A stretch of DNA of 64,000 nt from Paenibacillus lemnae (GTDB lineage Bacteria; Bacillota; Bacilli; Paenibacillales; Paenibacillaceae), in the NCBI RefSeq assembly GCF_012933385.1, contig NZ_JABBPN010000007.1, forward strand, positions 1-64,000, given 5' to 3'. Below are positions 34,493-42,770 of the stretch, in pieces. Position 1 is the stretch's first letter; the number at the start of each line of letters is the position of its first letter. The position numbers were made by a program, and so were the translations under genes. The notes under the pieces were generated by a model. It saw only the letters and a program-made list of their open reading frames with translations, was not told the origin of the DNA and did no database searches.

Positions 34493-36135
34493 GTCTCCCA
34501 CCTCTTGTCTAGATAATGAAGTACATATACGGAGATAAAGCTGATGCCGATGATGAGCAGAGAAGGAATAGCTGCCTCATGGATCTGCTCATTGTTGGCA
34601 TACTGATAAGTTCTGGTGGACAGGGTTTCAAAATCAAACGGACGCAGCAGCAGTGCCAGCGGAAGCTCCTTGCAGATTTCAACAAAGGTTAGAATACAAC
34701 CGCTGAGAACCGCTCCCTTAATTAAAGGGAGATCCACTCTCCAGAAGGTATACAGCCTGCTGCGTCCGAGCAACCGGGATGCTTCACTGTACCGGGTTCC
34801 GGTTTTTTCAAAGCCGACTTCCACCGCATTATAACCGGTAGCCATGAACCGGATCACATACCCGAAGATCAGCATGGCGGCCGTGAGGCTTAGTACGACA
34901 GGTGTTCCTTTTCCACCCAACAGGCGGTACACCTCACCATAAACCTGATCCAAGCTTAAAAATACACCGAGCACACCAATAGCGATAATGGCCCCGGGAA
35001 TGGAATATCCGGCGATAACCGTTCTCGAGAGCAGTGCTGAGCCCCAGGAGCGAGAACGGGTTGCACTGCCGACAATGAGGGACAGCAGCATGATGATGAC
35101 TGTGGAAACGGCAGCAGTATACAAAGTTCTTCCAATAAAGAACATGAACTGATCATTCCATACATCCTGATACGTCCACGTAGCCCACACGATCAGTTGA
35201 AGAATCGGTACAGCAAACGCGGCAGCCAGCACCACCATACCGAACAGAAGAACCGCTGTACCCTTTACACTGCCCAGCTTGATCGGCTGCAGCGGTTTGG
35301 ATTTGCTCGTACTTGCGCTGTACTTCCGGTGGCGCCGGAGAACACGTTCGATCAAAAAGAACCCTGCAAGAATAACCATCAGCCAGGCCGCAAGGCGCAT
35401 AGCGGAATTGACATCATACATACCGAACCAGGTTTTAAAAATGGCTGTGGTTACCGTCTGCAGTCCGAAATACTGGGTCACGCCGTAATCGCTCAACACT
35501 TCGAAGACGACCAGACTCAATCCGCCCACGATGGCCGGACGGCAGATCGGCATGGCCACCCAAAAGAAAATGGACATCCCGTTTCGCCCAAGAAGCCTTG
35601 CATTCTCAATATAGGAGGCACTCTGCCGCTCCAGAAAGGACCGTGTAACCAGATAAACATAAGGGTACAAAAACAGGGTAAATACAACCACGGCTCCGCG
35701 CATGGATGTCAAGGAAATCCAGTCCTGAGAGGGATGGAAGCCCCAGTTCCGCAGCGTTACCTGTACCACGCCAGTATAGCTGAACATCGTGCTGTACGTG
35801 TAGGCACCAATATATGGCGGTACAGCCAGAGGCAGTACCAAGGCCCAGCGGAGTATTTTTCTACCCGGAAAATCAAAAACAGTGACGAACCAGGCCAGAC
35901 TGACACCCAGCAGTGTGGTCGTGATAGCTGTAATGAAGGTCAGCGTCAATGTCTCAATGACATAATCCTTGACCAGATATTCCTTAATATGAGCCCAATG
36001 CTCGCTCGGGGTTTCAAAGATCGATAGGAATACAAACAAAATAGGCAGCAGTATCACTGCTGCCCCCAAAATGCTGACGATCCACCAGCCATTAAGATTT
36101 CTCTTGATATATGCCTTGATCTGTCTGAAGGACAT
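34489..36135 (-). CDS. Ferric iron ABC transporter permease (FbpB-like, fused halves)
   Basis: 548 residues with about twelve membrane segments in two homologous permease halves, as in FbpB/SfuB. Each half carries an EAA-type cytoplasmic loop: ENARLLGRNGMSIFFWVAMPICRPAIVGG in outline in the first, and EASRLLGRSRLYTFWRVDLPLIKGA in the second, which contact the ATPase. It forms the membrane channel for the binding-protein-delivered iron. It lies three bases after the binding-protein gene and overlaps the ATPase gene by four bases. Confidence 0.93.
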   Translation of the reverse strand: MSFRQIKAYIKRNLNGWWIVSILGAAVILLPILFVFLSIFETPSEHWAHIKEYLVKDYVIETLTLTFITAITTTLLGVSLAWFVTVFDFPGRKILRWALVLPLAVPPYIGAYTYSTMFSYTGVVQVTLRNWGFHPSQDWISLTSMRGAVVVFTLFLYPYVYLVTRSFLERQSASYIENARLLGRNGMSIFFWVAMPICRPAIVGGLSLVVFEVLSDYGVTQYFGLQTVTTAIFKTWFGMYDVNSAMRLAAWLMVILAGFFLIERVLRRHRKYSASTSKSKPLQPIKLGSVKGTAVLLFGMVVLAAAFAVPILQLIVWATWTYQDVWNDQFMFFIGRTLYTAAVSTVIIMLLSLIVGSATRSRSWGSALLSRTVIAGYSIPGAIIAIGVLGVFLSLDQVYGEVYRLLGGKGTPVVLSLTAAMLIFGYVIRFMATGYNAVEVGFEKTGTRYSEASRLLGRSRLYTFWRVDLPLIKGAVLSGCILTFVEICKELPLALLLRPFDFETLSTRTYQYANNEQIHEAAIPSLLIIGISFISVYVLHYLDKRWET

Positions 36136-36138
36136 GTG

Positions 36139-37215
36139 TTATTTCCAACCCGTCTTGTTCATTATTTCTACGGCTTTCGCGTTATGTTCTCCCAGTTTGC
36201 CAAGCTCAATTGCCTGGGTTTTGAAGCTGCCCCATGATTTCAACAGTTCAGGGATTTCCGCTTCCTTGTTCACCGGGAACTCGTAGTTTTCTTTCGAAAT
36301 CATACCTTGAGCTTCCTTGGCTGTCAAGAATTCAATCAGCTTCACGGCGTTATCCTTGTTCTTGGCATGCTTGGTCAGCGCAGCGCCGCTCACATTGATA
36401 TGTGTGCCTGTTGTACCCTGGTTCGGGAAGAATACGCCGACCTGCTCTCCAACCCTCACTTCTTCCGGATCTGCAGAGTTCAGCAGCAATCCGACATAGT
36501 AGGTGTTCATGAGGGCGACATCACCGACACCGGCTACAATCGCTTTTGCCTGGTCACGGTCACTGCCTTCGGGTGTGCGAGCAAGATTCGCTACCAGTCC
36601 TTTTGACCATTCCTCTGCTTTCTCAGGACCTTCCAATTCAATGAAGGAAGCCAGCAGGGATTGATTGTACAGATTGGACGATGGACGGACCAGCACTTTG
36701 TCCTTCCATGCGGGAGTTGTGAGATCTTCATATGTGGACAATTGCTCCGGCTTTACGCGGTCTTTGGAATACACAATGACACGTGCACGGCTCGACAGGC
36801 CAATCCACTGATTATCCGGGTCGCGGAGCTCCTGAGGCACCTGAGCGTCCACGGTCTCGGAAACAACCGGCTGGAGTACATCCGCCTGCTTCGCCGTGTT
36901 GAGGACACCGCCGTCAACCGTCATAAACAGATCCGCCTGGGTGTTCTCACCTTCCCGCTTCAGTCGTTCAATCAGCTCTTCAGCCTTGCCATCAATGACT
37001 TTAACCTGGATGCCAGTATCCTCCGTAAATTTCGCAAACAGCTTCTTATCTACATCATAACTGCGGGATGAATACACGTTAATCACTTTCTCCGCTTCCT
37101 TGCCGCCCTCTGAAGCTCCTTCAGCATTCTTCTCGGCACCACAGCCTGCCAGCAGACCGGCCGTCAATACCACACTCATCATTGGTGCAAACCACTTCCG
37201 TATACGCAACTTCAA
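36139..37215 (-). CDS. Ferric iron ABC transporter substrate-binding lipoprotein
   Basis: 358 residues. A lipoprotein signal with lipobox LLAGC is followed by an FbpA/FutA-type binding protein: INVYSSRSYDVDKKLFAKFTEDTG, SSRARVIVYSKDRV, LLASFIELEGPEKAEEW, and the tyrosine pair in LMNTYYVGLLL that coordinates ferric iron in relatives. The start is non-ATG: TTG at 37215 (four bases after GGGAG) or TTG at 37209 (ten bases) both fit; a GTG at 37218 is adjacent. The frame is open further upstream but that part contains the Fur box and is not translated. First gene of a three-gene iron operon. Confidence 0.92.
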   Translation of the reverse strand: MKLRIRKWFAPMMSVVLTAGLLAGCGAEKNAEGASEGGKEAEKVINVYSSRSYDVDKKLFAKFTEDTGIQVKVIDGKAEELIERLKREGENTQADLFMTVDGGVLNTAKQADVLQPVVSETVDAQVPQELRDPDNQWIGLSSRARVIVYSKDRVKPEQLSTYEDLTTPAWKDKVLVRPSSNLYNQSLLASFIELEGPEKAEEWSKGLVANLARTPEGSDRDQAKAIVAGVGDVALMNTYYVGLLLNSADPEEVRVGEQVGVFFPNQGTTGTHINVSGAALTKHAKNKDNAVKLIEFLTAKEAQGMISKENYEFPVNKEAEIPELLKSWGSFKTQAIELGKLGEHNAKAVEIMNKTGWK

Positions 37216-37238
37216 CACACTCCCTATTTTATGTAAAT

Positions 37239-37257
37239 ATAAATGATTATCATTATC
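37239..37257. promoter_or_regulatory. Fur box of the iron transporter operon
   Basis: Minus strand GATAATGATAATCATTTAT matches the 19-base Fur consensus GATAATGATAATCATTATC at all but the last three positions or so and keeps the 7-1-7 symmetry. It lies 24 bases before the start of the binding-protein gene. Iron-dependent repression is expected. Confidence 0.85.
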
Positions 37258-37385
37258 AATGAAAAGTACATAATGAATCATAAGGTAGCTTAGGCAGCTT
37301 GTCAAGCACCAGTTACTGGCTGTACCCTGCTACTGTGCGCGGCTGGGCCTCGAACGGCTCAGGTGCTTAGCATCTGGAGCAAAAT

Positions 37386-37413
37386 AAAACCGATTCCCGT
37401 GGGAATCGGTTTT
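37386..37413 (-). terminator. Terminator of the Uma2 gene
   Basis: AAAACCGATTCCC / GGGAATCGGTTTT inverted repeat, ending seven bases before the stop codon of the Uma2 gene and followed on the minus strand by TTATTTTG. Confidence 0.8.
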
Positions 37414-37419
37414 AGCGTA

Positions 37420-37989
37420 TTAAGCTTCCAAGTTGAACAGCTTGCCGAGCGATATCTGCAAATCCTTGAACACATTTGACCGCACGTTATCCTGCTCCGT
37501 ATATAAATCGCGTACCTGGTATTCGCCATCCTGCAGAGCATAAACATGAACCGTGCGATTGCCGGGATCCACGATCCAATATTCCTGTACGCCATATTTC
37601 TGATATAGATTGAACTTCTCATTGAAATCCTTAAGCGCTGTTGAAGGTGACAGCACTTCGATAATCATCGTCGGAGCACCGTGACAGCCGTTCTTGGAGA
37701 TCTGGCTTTTGGAGCATACTACCGACAGATCCGGCTGCGTCACATGATTAGGCGAATCATATTGATGACTTTCACTGAAGAACACATCGAACGGAGCGAC
37801 AAACACGTAGCAATTCCGATTCTGCAAAAGCGTTCGAAGTGCGAAATGCAGCTCGCCTACAACAAATTGATGAAGGGCTGTGGGAGCTGGAGACATGTTA
37901 TATGCCTTACCACTAATTAACTCCCAAGCGCCGTCCCATGACAACCAATCTTGATATGTGTGATGCTGCTTCTCACCCGGATTCGACAC
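37420..37989 (-). CDS. Uma2 family endonuclease-like protein (DUF820)
   Basis: 189 residues of the Uma2/DUF820 group, which has a restriction-endonuclease (PD-(D/E)XK) fold. Visible are DWLSWDGAWELISGKAYNMSPAP, VTQPDLSVVC with the catalytic Asp, MIIEVLSPSTALKDFNEKF with Glu and a later Lys, and YGVQEYWIVDPGNRTVHVY. The start is GTG at 37989 with GGAGG ten bases before it. These proteins are frequent in cyanobacteria and Paenibacillus and their biological role is unclear. Single gene with its own terminator. Confidence 0.88.
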   Translation of the reverse strand: MSNPGEKQHHTYQDWLSWDGAWELISGKAYNMSPAPTALHQFVVGELHFALRTLLQNRNCYVFVAPFDVFFSESHQYDSPNHVTQPDLSVVCSKSQISKNGCHGAPTMIIEVLSPSTALKDFNEKFNLYQKYGVQEYWIVDPGNRTVHVYALQDGEYQVRDLYTEQDNVRSNVFKDLQISLGKLFNLEA

Positions 37990-38221
37990 TGTGGATCTAC
38001 CTCCTTCGAATTTCGTCCGCCCTGAAAATCTGTTTGCATGTACCTGAAATTATACCACATACGGCTTCGATTTCTTAGCTTTGAGTCTACCGGTCAGCTG
38101 CAGCATAAGTTCCATTTCTCCTTCCGGGCTTTTTCTCGCTACTAATCCCCTCCTTTGCCGAATATACATAAGTATATCTCTGCGCGATTTAGCTTCCATA
38201 CCCAGGAAGGAGCCTTCAATC

Positions 38222-39625
38222 ATGAGCTATACCGATGAAATGAATGAACTGCAAAAGGCCATTGACGAAATTATGGAGATCGCTGACGGTTTCGGGCTCG
38301 ACTACTACCCGATGCGATATGAGATCTGTCCCGCTGACATTATCTACACCTTCGGCGCATATGGCATGCCCACCCGCTTTTCGCATTGGAGCTTTGGAAA
38401 AACCTTTAATAAGATGAAAATGCAGTACGATTTCGGGCTCAGCAAAATTTACGAGCTGGTCATCAACTCCAATCCCTGCTACGCCTTTCTGCTGGACGGC
38501 AACTCCCTCATCCAGAACAAGCTGATTGTAGCGCATGTACTGGCTCACTGTGATTTTTTCAAAAACAACGCCCGCTTCTCCGTATCCAATCGCAATATGG
38601 TCGAGAGCATGTCAGCGACCGCTGAGCGAATCTCAAGGTATGAGCTGGAGCACGGAACCGAAGCTGTGGAGAAGTTTATCGACGCGGTGCTGGCGATTCA
38701 GGAACATGTGGACCCGCAGATTGTGCGGCCGGAGAAGCTGGATAAACAGCGGTATACCGAGCGTATGATTCAAGGGAAAAAGGATGACGCCAAGCGTCAC
38801 AAGCGCCCGGGACCCTACGACGATCTGTGGGGTGCCAGCAGTGAAGGCAGCAGCCCTGCCAAATCCAAGGAGGAAGAAGCGGCAGCCGCACGCCGATTTC
38901 CCCCGGAGCCGGAGAAAGATATTATGTGGTTTATTCAGGAGTATTCTGAAATTCTGGAGGACTGGCAGCGGGATATCCTGAGTATGCTGCGCGAGGAAAT
39001 GCTGTATTTCTGGCCGCAGATGGAGACGAAGATCATGAACGAAGGCTGGGCTTCCTACTGGCATCAACGGATCATCCGGGAGCTGGACCTGACCAGCGAG
39101 GAGACGGTGGAGTTCGCTAAGCTGAATGCTTCGGTGGTGCAGCCGTCCCGGCATACGCTGAATCCGTACTACCTGGGGCTGAAGATCTTTGAAGACATCG
39201 AACGCCGCTGGGACCGTGACAAAATGTTTGAGGTCCGCGAGTACGACTCCGACATCTCCTTTCTGCGCAACTATCTGACGAAGGAGCTTGTGCGGGATCT
39301 CGATCTTTATGTTTTTGAGAAAAAAGGAGCCGAGTGGAAAATTACCGACAAAGGCTGGGAGAATATCCGTGACCAGCTGGTCACCTCCAGGGTGAACGGC
39401 GGCTCTCCTTATCTCGTTGTGCAGGACGGCGATTTTCACCGTTCCGGCGAGCTGATGATCAAGCATCAGTATGAAGGCATGGAGCTGGATCTCAAGTATA
39501 TGGAGCGTACGCTGCCATATGTGTACCACCTGTGGGGGAAACCAGTGCACCTGAACACGATTATTGAGAGCAAGCCGATTCTGTACTCTTATGATGGTAA
39601 AAAGCTGCACCGCCGTTTTATGTAA
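38222..39625 (+). CDS. spoVR: SpoVR family protein
   Basis: 467-residue SpoVR protein, conserved in spore formers (cortex formation) and in many non-sporing bacteria. The N-terminal [29 protein letters not shown] and the block [26 protein letters not shown] are family marks, and [14 protein letters not shown] is the conserved C-terminal metal-site-like motif. ATG at 38222 follows AAGGAG by nine bases; the upstream open frame to 38081 lacks a ribosome site. SpoVR usually goes with YhbH and PrkA; PrkA is encoded 3 kb away on the other strand, YhbH is absent from the window. Confidence 0.95.
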   Translation: MSYTDEMNELQKAIDEIMEIADGFGLDYYPMRYEICPADIIYTFGAYGMPTRFSHWSFGKTFNKMKMQYDFGLSKIYELVINSNPCYAFLLDGNSLIQNKLIVAHVLAHCDFFKNNARFSVSNRNMVESMSATAERISRYELEHGTEAVEKFIDAVLAIQEHVDPQIVRPEKLDKQRYTERMIQGKKDDAKRHKRPGPYDDLWGASSEGSSPAKSKEEEAAAARRFPPEPEKDIMWFIQEYSEILEDWQRDILSMLREEMLYFWPQMETKIMNEGWASYWHQRIIRELDLTSEETVEFAKLNASVVQPSRHTLNPYYLGLKIFEDIERRWDRDKMFEVREYDSDISFLRNYLTKELVRDLDLYVFEKKGAEWKITDKGWENIRDQLVTSRVNGGSPYLVVQDGDFHRSGELMIKHQYEGMELDLKYMERTLPYVYHLWGKPVHLNTIIESKPILYSYDGKKLHRRFM

Positions 39626-39641
39626 CTTCTAAGTACCAAAG

Positions 39642-39690
39642 GGACCCCCTGCGGATCATGATGGTCATGATCTGCAAGGGGCCTTTTTTT
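39642..39690 (+). terminator. Terminator of spoVR
   Basis: Long stem, arms around GCGGATCATGA and TCATGATCTGC with outer GGACCCC/GGGGCC pairing, then seven T. It begins 17 bases after the spoVR stop and lies before the convergent hemAT gene. Confidence 0.88.
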
Positions 39691-39727
39691 CATGGCTTCT
39701 GCTGTTAGCTTCTAATACTGTTGGCTT

Positions 39728-40771
39728 CTAATAAACGGCTGCCGGCTCTACGGTCTCGCCCTGGGAATCCCGATGTTGAAGAGCTTCCAGATCACTAGCC
39801 AGCTTCTCCATCATTCTCACAAAGGCAGCCAGCTCCTGCGAGCTTGCGGCCTGGTTCCGGGCATTGATGGAAGTCTGCTCCGATTCTCGTTCTACCTCGG
39901 CCAGCTTGCGGACAATGCCTCCCACCTTATCCTGGATCTGCTCCATTGCGCCGCGGGAATGACTCGCGAGCTTACGCACTTCCCCGGCAACGACTTCAAA
40001 TCCGCGGCCCAGCTCACCAGCATGTGCGGCTTCAATCGCCGCGTTCAAACCGACAAGATGACTCTGATCAGCAATCTCACGAATGAGAGTTCCCATCTGC
40101 TCAATATGCAGAACCTCCTGATTCAACTCAGCTGTGAGGGTATGGGCCTTCTCCTGAGCTTCTGCGGTTTTGGCTGCATTTTCGGCCATGAGGGCCGCAC
40201 TCTGCTCCAGCTCTACGATCATGGCACTGAGCTCCTGTACGGCAGCTGTAATGGCTTCTAGCATCGTCTTCTGCTCATCTACAAGGGACTGAATGTTCTC
40301 TTTCTCCTTCAAATCATAAGCTTCCAGGACCAGCTGGGAATCCAGATTGAACATTTTGCTCAGCGCATGAACGACCTGGGTCCAGCGATCCGGTATGGAC
40401 TGCTGCAATAATTGTGTAGCGATATCGAGATAGATCATATAGGTTCCGAGATAATAGTCCGTGTTTAGTCCGATCCGGGAATGAATTTGGCCTACGAGGA
40501 TCCGGTTCGAGATATAGGAGTCATCCACAACCCCGGCTGTCAGAGACATCCAGTACTCCCGCTGGGTTTGCTTCAAACGGTCAACCGTCGAATGGCGATG
40601 GATCATATCCTTTAAATGCGGCTGGCTCTCAATCCGGTCATACAACCGGTCCACCACTTCATCCACGACACTGCGAAAAACACCCGCATGCTCTGACAAT
40701 AACGACAATTCCTGTTCCTTCAGGCCAATGTAATTCAGCTGATTCTGTCTCTCCGGCGAAACATTGATCAT
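39728..40771 (-). CDS. hemAT: Haem-based aerotaxis transducer (globin-coupled sensor)
   Basis: 347 residues: N-terminal globin sensor domain (about 1-170) and C-terminal methyl-accepting signalling domain. The globin part has [17 protein letters not shown] and the proximal His97 in [15 protein letters not shown]; relatives bind oxygen at this haem. The signalling part includes the highly conserved hairpin tip [21 protein letters not shown] and [15 protein letters not shown]. No membrane segments, so it is cytoplasmic like Bacillus HemAT. The signalling region is shorter than in classical receptors. ATG at 40771 is used; a TTG at 40783 directly abuts the AGGAG site and is less likely. Confidence 0.92.
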   Translation of the reverse strand: MINVSPERQNQLNYIGLKEQELSLLSEHAGVFRSVVDEVVDRLYDRIESQPHLKDMIHRHSTVDRLKQTQREYWMSLTAGVVDDSYISNRILVGQIHSRIGLNTDYYLGTYMIYLDIATQLLQQSIPDRWTQVVHALSKMFNLDSQLVLEAYDLKEKENIQSLVDEQKTMLEAITAAVQELSAMIVELEQSAALMAENAAKTAEAQEKAHTLTAELNQEVLHIEQMGTLIREIADQSHLVGLNAAIEAAHAGELGRGFEVVAGEVRKLASHSRGAMEQIQDKVGGIVRKLAEVERESEQTSINARNQAASSQELAAFVRMMEKLASDLEALQHRDSQGETVEPAAVY

Positions 40772-40954
40772 GAGATGCTTCAACTCCTGTTCTAACCTTA
40801 ATAAGACCTGGTTTCATTATAGACTAAACGTCCCATAATATCCCAAGCCTTAAGCCCTAAATCGCGGTGTGTTTGCACAAGATCTACGGCTGGTGTTTAT
40901 GCGGTGGATGGGGTCTTAACATTGCTTATTTGTTAGTTCCTAAATTCTTTAATA

Positions 40955-40963
40955 TGATATAAT
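40955..40963 (+). promoter_or_regulatory. Extended -10 promoter element
   Basis: TGATATAAT fits the extended -10 (TGnTATAAT) exactly. No clear -35 at 17 bases. It stands 250 bases before the nuclease-like gene and would give a transcript starting near 40970. Confidence 0.5.
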
Positions 40964-40969
40964 GCATTC

Positions 40970-41180
40970 AACGTATACACTTCATATGACAACGTGCCTA
41001 AAGCGAATCTACAGCTAAAGTAAAATGTACCTTTAAATGTATGTTAACGTATATTCAATGCACATATGGCATCTCTGCACCGTCACACAATCTATACGCG
41101 ACTTAAACTTAAATCCTACGCAGAACGTGAAGCACACGCCTTTCATCTGCCCTCCATTGGGCTGTGAGAGGCGTTTTTTT
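40970..41180 (+). ncRNA. Candidate structured RNA or leader ending in a terminator
   Basis: About 210 bases between the extended -10 and a strong terminator (hairpin 41136-41174, outer ACGCCT/AGGCGT, inner GCCC/GGGC, then seven T). Inside, GCATTCAACGTATAC (40964-40978) can pair over distance with GTATATTCAATGC (41049-41061), including wobbles. No open frame with a ribosome site. It could be a small RNA or an attenuator controlling the downstream gene, which starts 25 bases after the T-run. It matches no riboswitch class I can recall. The rest of the gene-free stretch (40784-40954) holds the hemAT promoter region with minus-strand TATAAT at 40816-40821. Confidence 0.45.
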
Positions 41181-41204
41181 ATATCTAAAATTAGGGAGTG
41201 AACA

Positions 41205-41909
41205 ATGATGGTAAATTACGAGGACGCCCATGAGCAGTTTGTCGAATCACACTTGAGCAGGAGATCAGGTGAGCGGTATCGCCGACTGAAGGAATCTCAT
41301 GCCTATGGCGAGCAATTGTTTTTGCAGGCCATATGGTGGCCGACGTTTGGGAATTTCGATCATCTTCATCCAGAATATGAAGTGGCTGATCTGGAAGACA
41401 ACAGCCGCTATATTGATTTTGCTTATCTTCGGGGCGGTATTTCCATTGCGATTGAATTAGATGGTTATGGTCCGCATGTCCGACATTGCAGCCGTTTCGA
41501 TTTCAGCAAAGACCGTTGGCGGCAGAACAGTCTAATATACGACGGATGGAAACTCATACGCTTTACGGTCGACGATCTCAAGGAGAAGCCTCGCAGGTGC
41601 GCGCAATTTCTTCAACAGTGTATGGGAAGATGGTATGGCAGCAGCATATCAGATACAAACTCAGTAGGACCGCTATCGGTAGAGGAACGGCTGATTATCA
41701 GGTATATAAGGCAGCGACAAGTGAGCGTGAAGCCCGCTGATATATGCACACTGTTCGGTGTCGGTAAATCCAAGTCACTGCTTCTTCTTCAAGGGCTGCT
41801 GTCAAAAGGACTTCTCGAACCGGACGGTAACAGCACAATCCGTATCCGTTCCTACAAGCTTGCGCGTAAGCTTACGCTGCAGGAGCTGGCTCAGCTGGAT
41901 CTTTACTAG
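41205..41909 (+). CDS. Putative PD-(D/E)XK nuclease-like protein with C-terminal winged helix
   Basis: 234 residues. Residues 60-130 look like a DUF559/Vsr-type nuclease core: SRYIDFAYLRGGISIAIELDGYGPH (Asp and E-x-D) then KDRWRQNSLIYDGWKLIRFTVDDL, the usual R-x-N-x-L-x-x-x-G-W-x-x-x-R-F signature. The C-terminal 80 residues resemble a helix-turn-helix (SVEERLIIRYIRQRQVSVKPADICTLFGVGKSKSLLLLQGLLSKGLL in outline). ATG at 41205 or 41208 follows GGGAGTG. Function is unknown; it may act on DNA near a sequence chosen by the helix-turn-helix. A probable attenuator-like hairpin precedes it. Confidence 0.75.
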   Translation: MMVNYEDAHEQFVESHLSRRSGERYRRLKESHAYGEQLFLQAIWWPTFGNFDHLHPEYEVADLEDNSRYIDFAYLRGGISIAIELDGYGPHVRHCSRFDFSKDRWRQNSLIYDGWKLIRFTVDDLKEKPRRCAQFLQQCMGRWYGSSISDTNSVGPLSVEERLIIRYIRQRQVSVKPADICTLFGVGKSKSLLLLQGLLSKGLLEPDGNSTIRIRSYKLARKLTLQELAQLDLY

Positions 41910-42103
41910 AATAACTGTAACTCTATCCAAACATGTCTAGTATAACTAACTGTTACTCCACTATTTGATCTGCTGGTAATTTGATGTGCAAGTTGCTGGT
42001 GGAACATAAGTCTGATATAGTCGATACTTGCGAGCAGCACCTTCAATCTAACCTTATAGATAAGTAACTTCAAAGCCTTTAAGGCAAATTAAATTAACTT
42101 GAG

Positions 42104-42304
42104 AAAAATAAGCTTGAATTCCAAGCTTATTTTTTTCATTTTAAATGAAAAGCTCAGTTTAAGATTGAAAATCAGTCTTAAATTGGCCAAAATTCCAATT
42201 ATAGAAGAGAATGAGCATGAAATCTTATAAATAAGATTGAAAATCAATCTTATATGGTCGATTATCGCTGATTTTAAAGAAATAAGACTGAAATTCAGTC
42301 TTAT
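42104..42304. repeat. Cluster of four related covarying hairpins plus two lesser palindromes
   Basis: Hairpins at 42104-42134, 42158-42182, 42231-42253 and 42282-42304 share the form AATAAGnnTG / five-base A-rich loop / CAnnCTTATT. The two variable stem positions differ between copies and change in a way that keeps pairing (CT-AG, AT-GT with a wobble, AT-AT, AC-GT). Centres are about 51, 72 and 51 bases apart. Palindromes TTTCATTT/AAATGAAA (42134-42150) and AATTGG/CCAATT (42181-42200) lie between. The first hairpin extends to 13 bp and ends in a T-run, so it could also serve as the terminator of the 41205 gene. Confidence 0.8.
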
Positions 42305-42430
42305 CTAGAAAAGCTATGCTTTTCTGCTTGCTAAAAAATGCGATCATCCATGGCTGCTGCCCGAAGCACTGCAAACAGCACCTCTTAAGGACCACAGCTG
42401 CGGCTGCTTCATTGAGCTATAACACGAAAA

Positions 42431-42467
42431 CAGCCTTCACCCCTGAAAATTTGGGGCAAAGGCCATT
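42431..42467. terminator. Possible terminator hairpin in the gap before prkA 3' end
   Basis: GCCTTCACCCC / GGGGCAAAGGC imperfect hairpin with a nine-base loop, followed by ATTTTT on the plus strand and TGTTTTC on the minus strand. It could end either the upstream plus-strand transcript or read-through from prkA. Confidence 0.5.
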
Positions 42468-42494
42468 TTTAGCACTTATCAACACTCTTGCAGC

Positions 42495-42770
42495 AGGAGC
42501 CTATCCTACTCTAACTGCCGCACATCTCGATGCCGCTTTTTTCGTCTGCCGCACATTCCAACAGCGCTAACCGCCGGTTACTTCAACTGCCACACACTTT
42601 TACTGCTCATCTTACACGTGCTGCTCCCTACTGCACTTTCCGACTACCGATTACTCAACTGCCACCCACTTCTACTACTCAGCACAAACCTGCACTTCCG
42701 CTGGTGCACACTCATACTGCCCGTCGAACAAAACACCCATCCATTTCGCACCGCACCAGCCTCACCCGAT
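42495..42770. repeat. Degenerate low-complexity repeat tract downstream of prkA
   Basis: The stretch is built from imperfect copies of a unit containing TCAACTGCCACACACTTTTA (near 42583) and ACTCAACTGCCACCCACTTC (near 42653), about 71 bases apart, plus many partial CTACTG / CTGCAC / CTGCCGCACA strings. The minus-strand form is AGTGGCAGTTGAGTA-like. Frames that span it (42316-42868) have no ribosome sites and follow the repeat. The rest of 41910-42103 and 42305-42430 shows nothing I can name. Confidence 0.6.

Noticed and set aside
37216..37305. N-terminal extension of the iron-binding protein
   Set aside because: The added 30 codons cover the Fur box and lie before the ribosome site and lipoprotein signal.
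38081..38221. N-terminal extension of SpoVR
   Set aside because: No ribosome site upstream, and the family N terminus begins at 38222 behind AAGGAG.
38633..39610. 325-codon open frame antisense to spoVR
   Set aside because: Lies wholly inside the strongly conserved SpoVR gene, no ribosome site, and the protein looks like reverse-frame composition.
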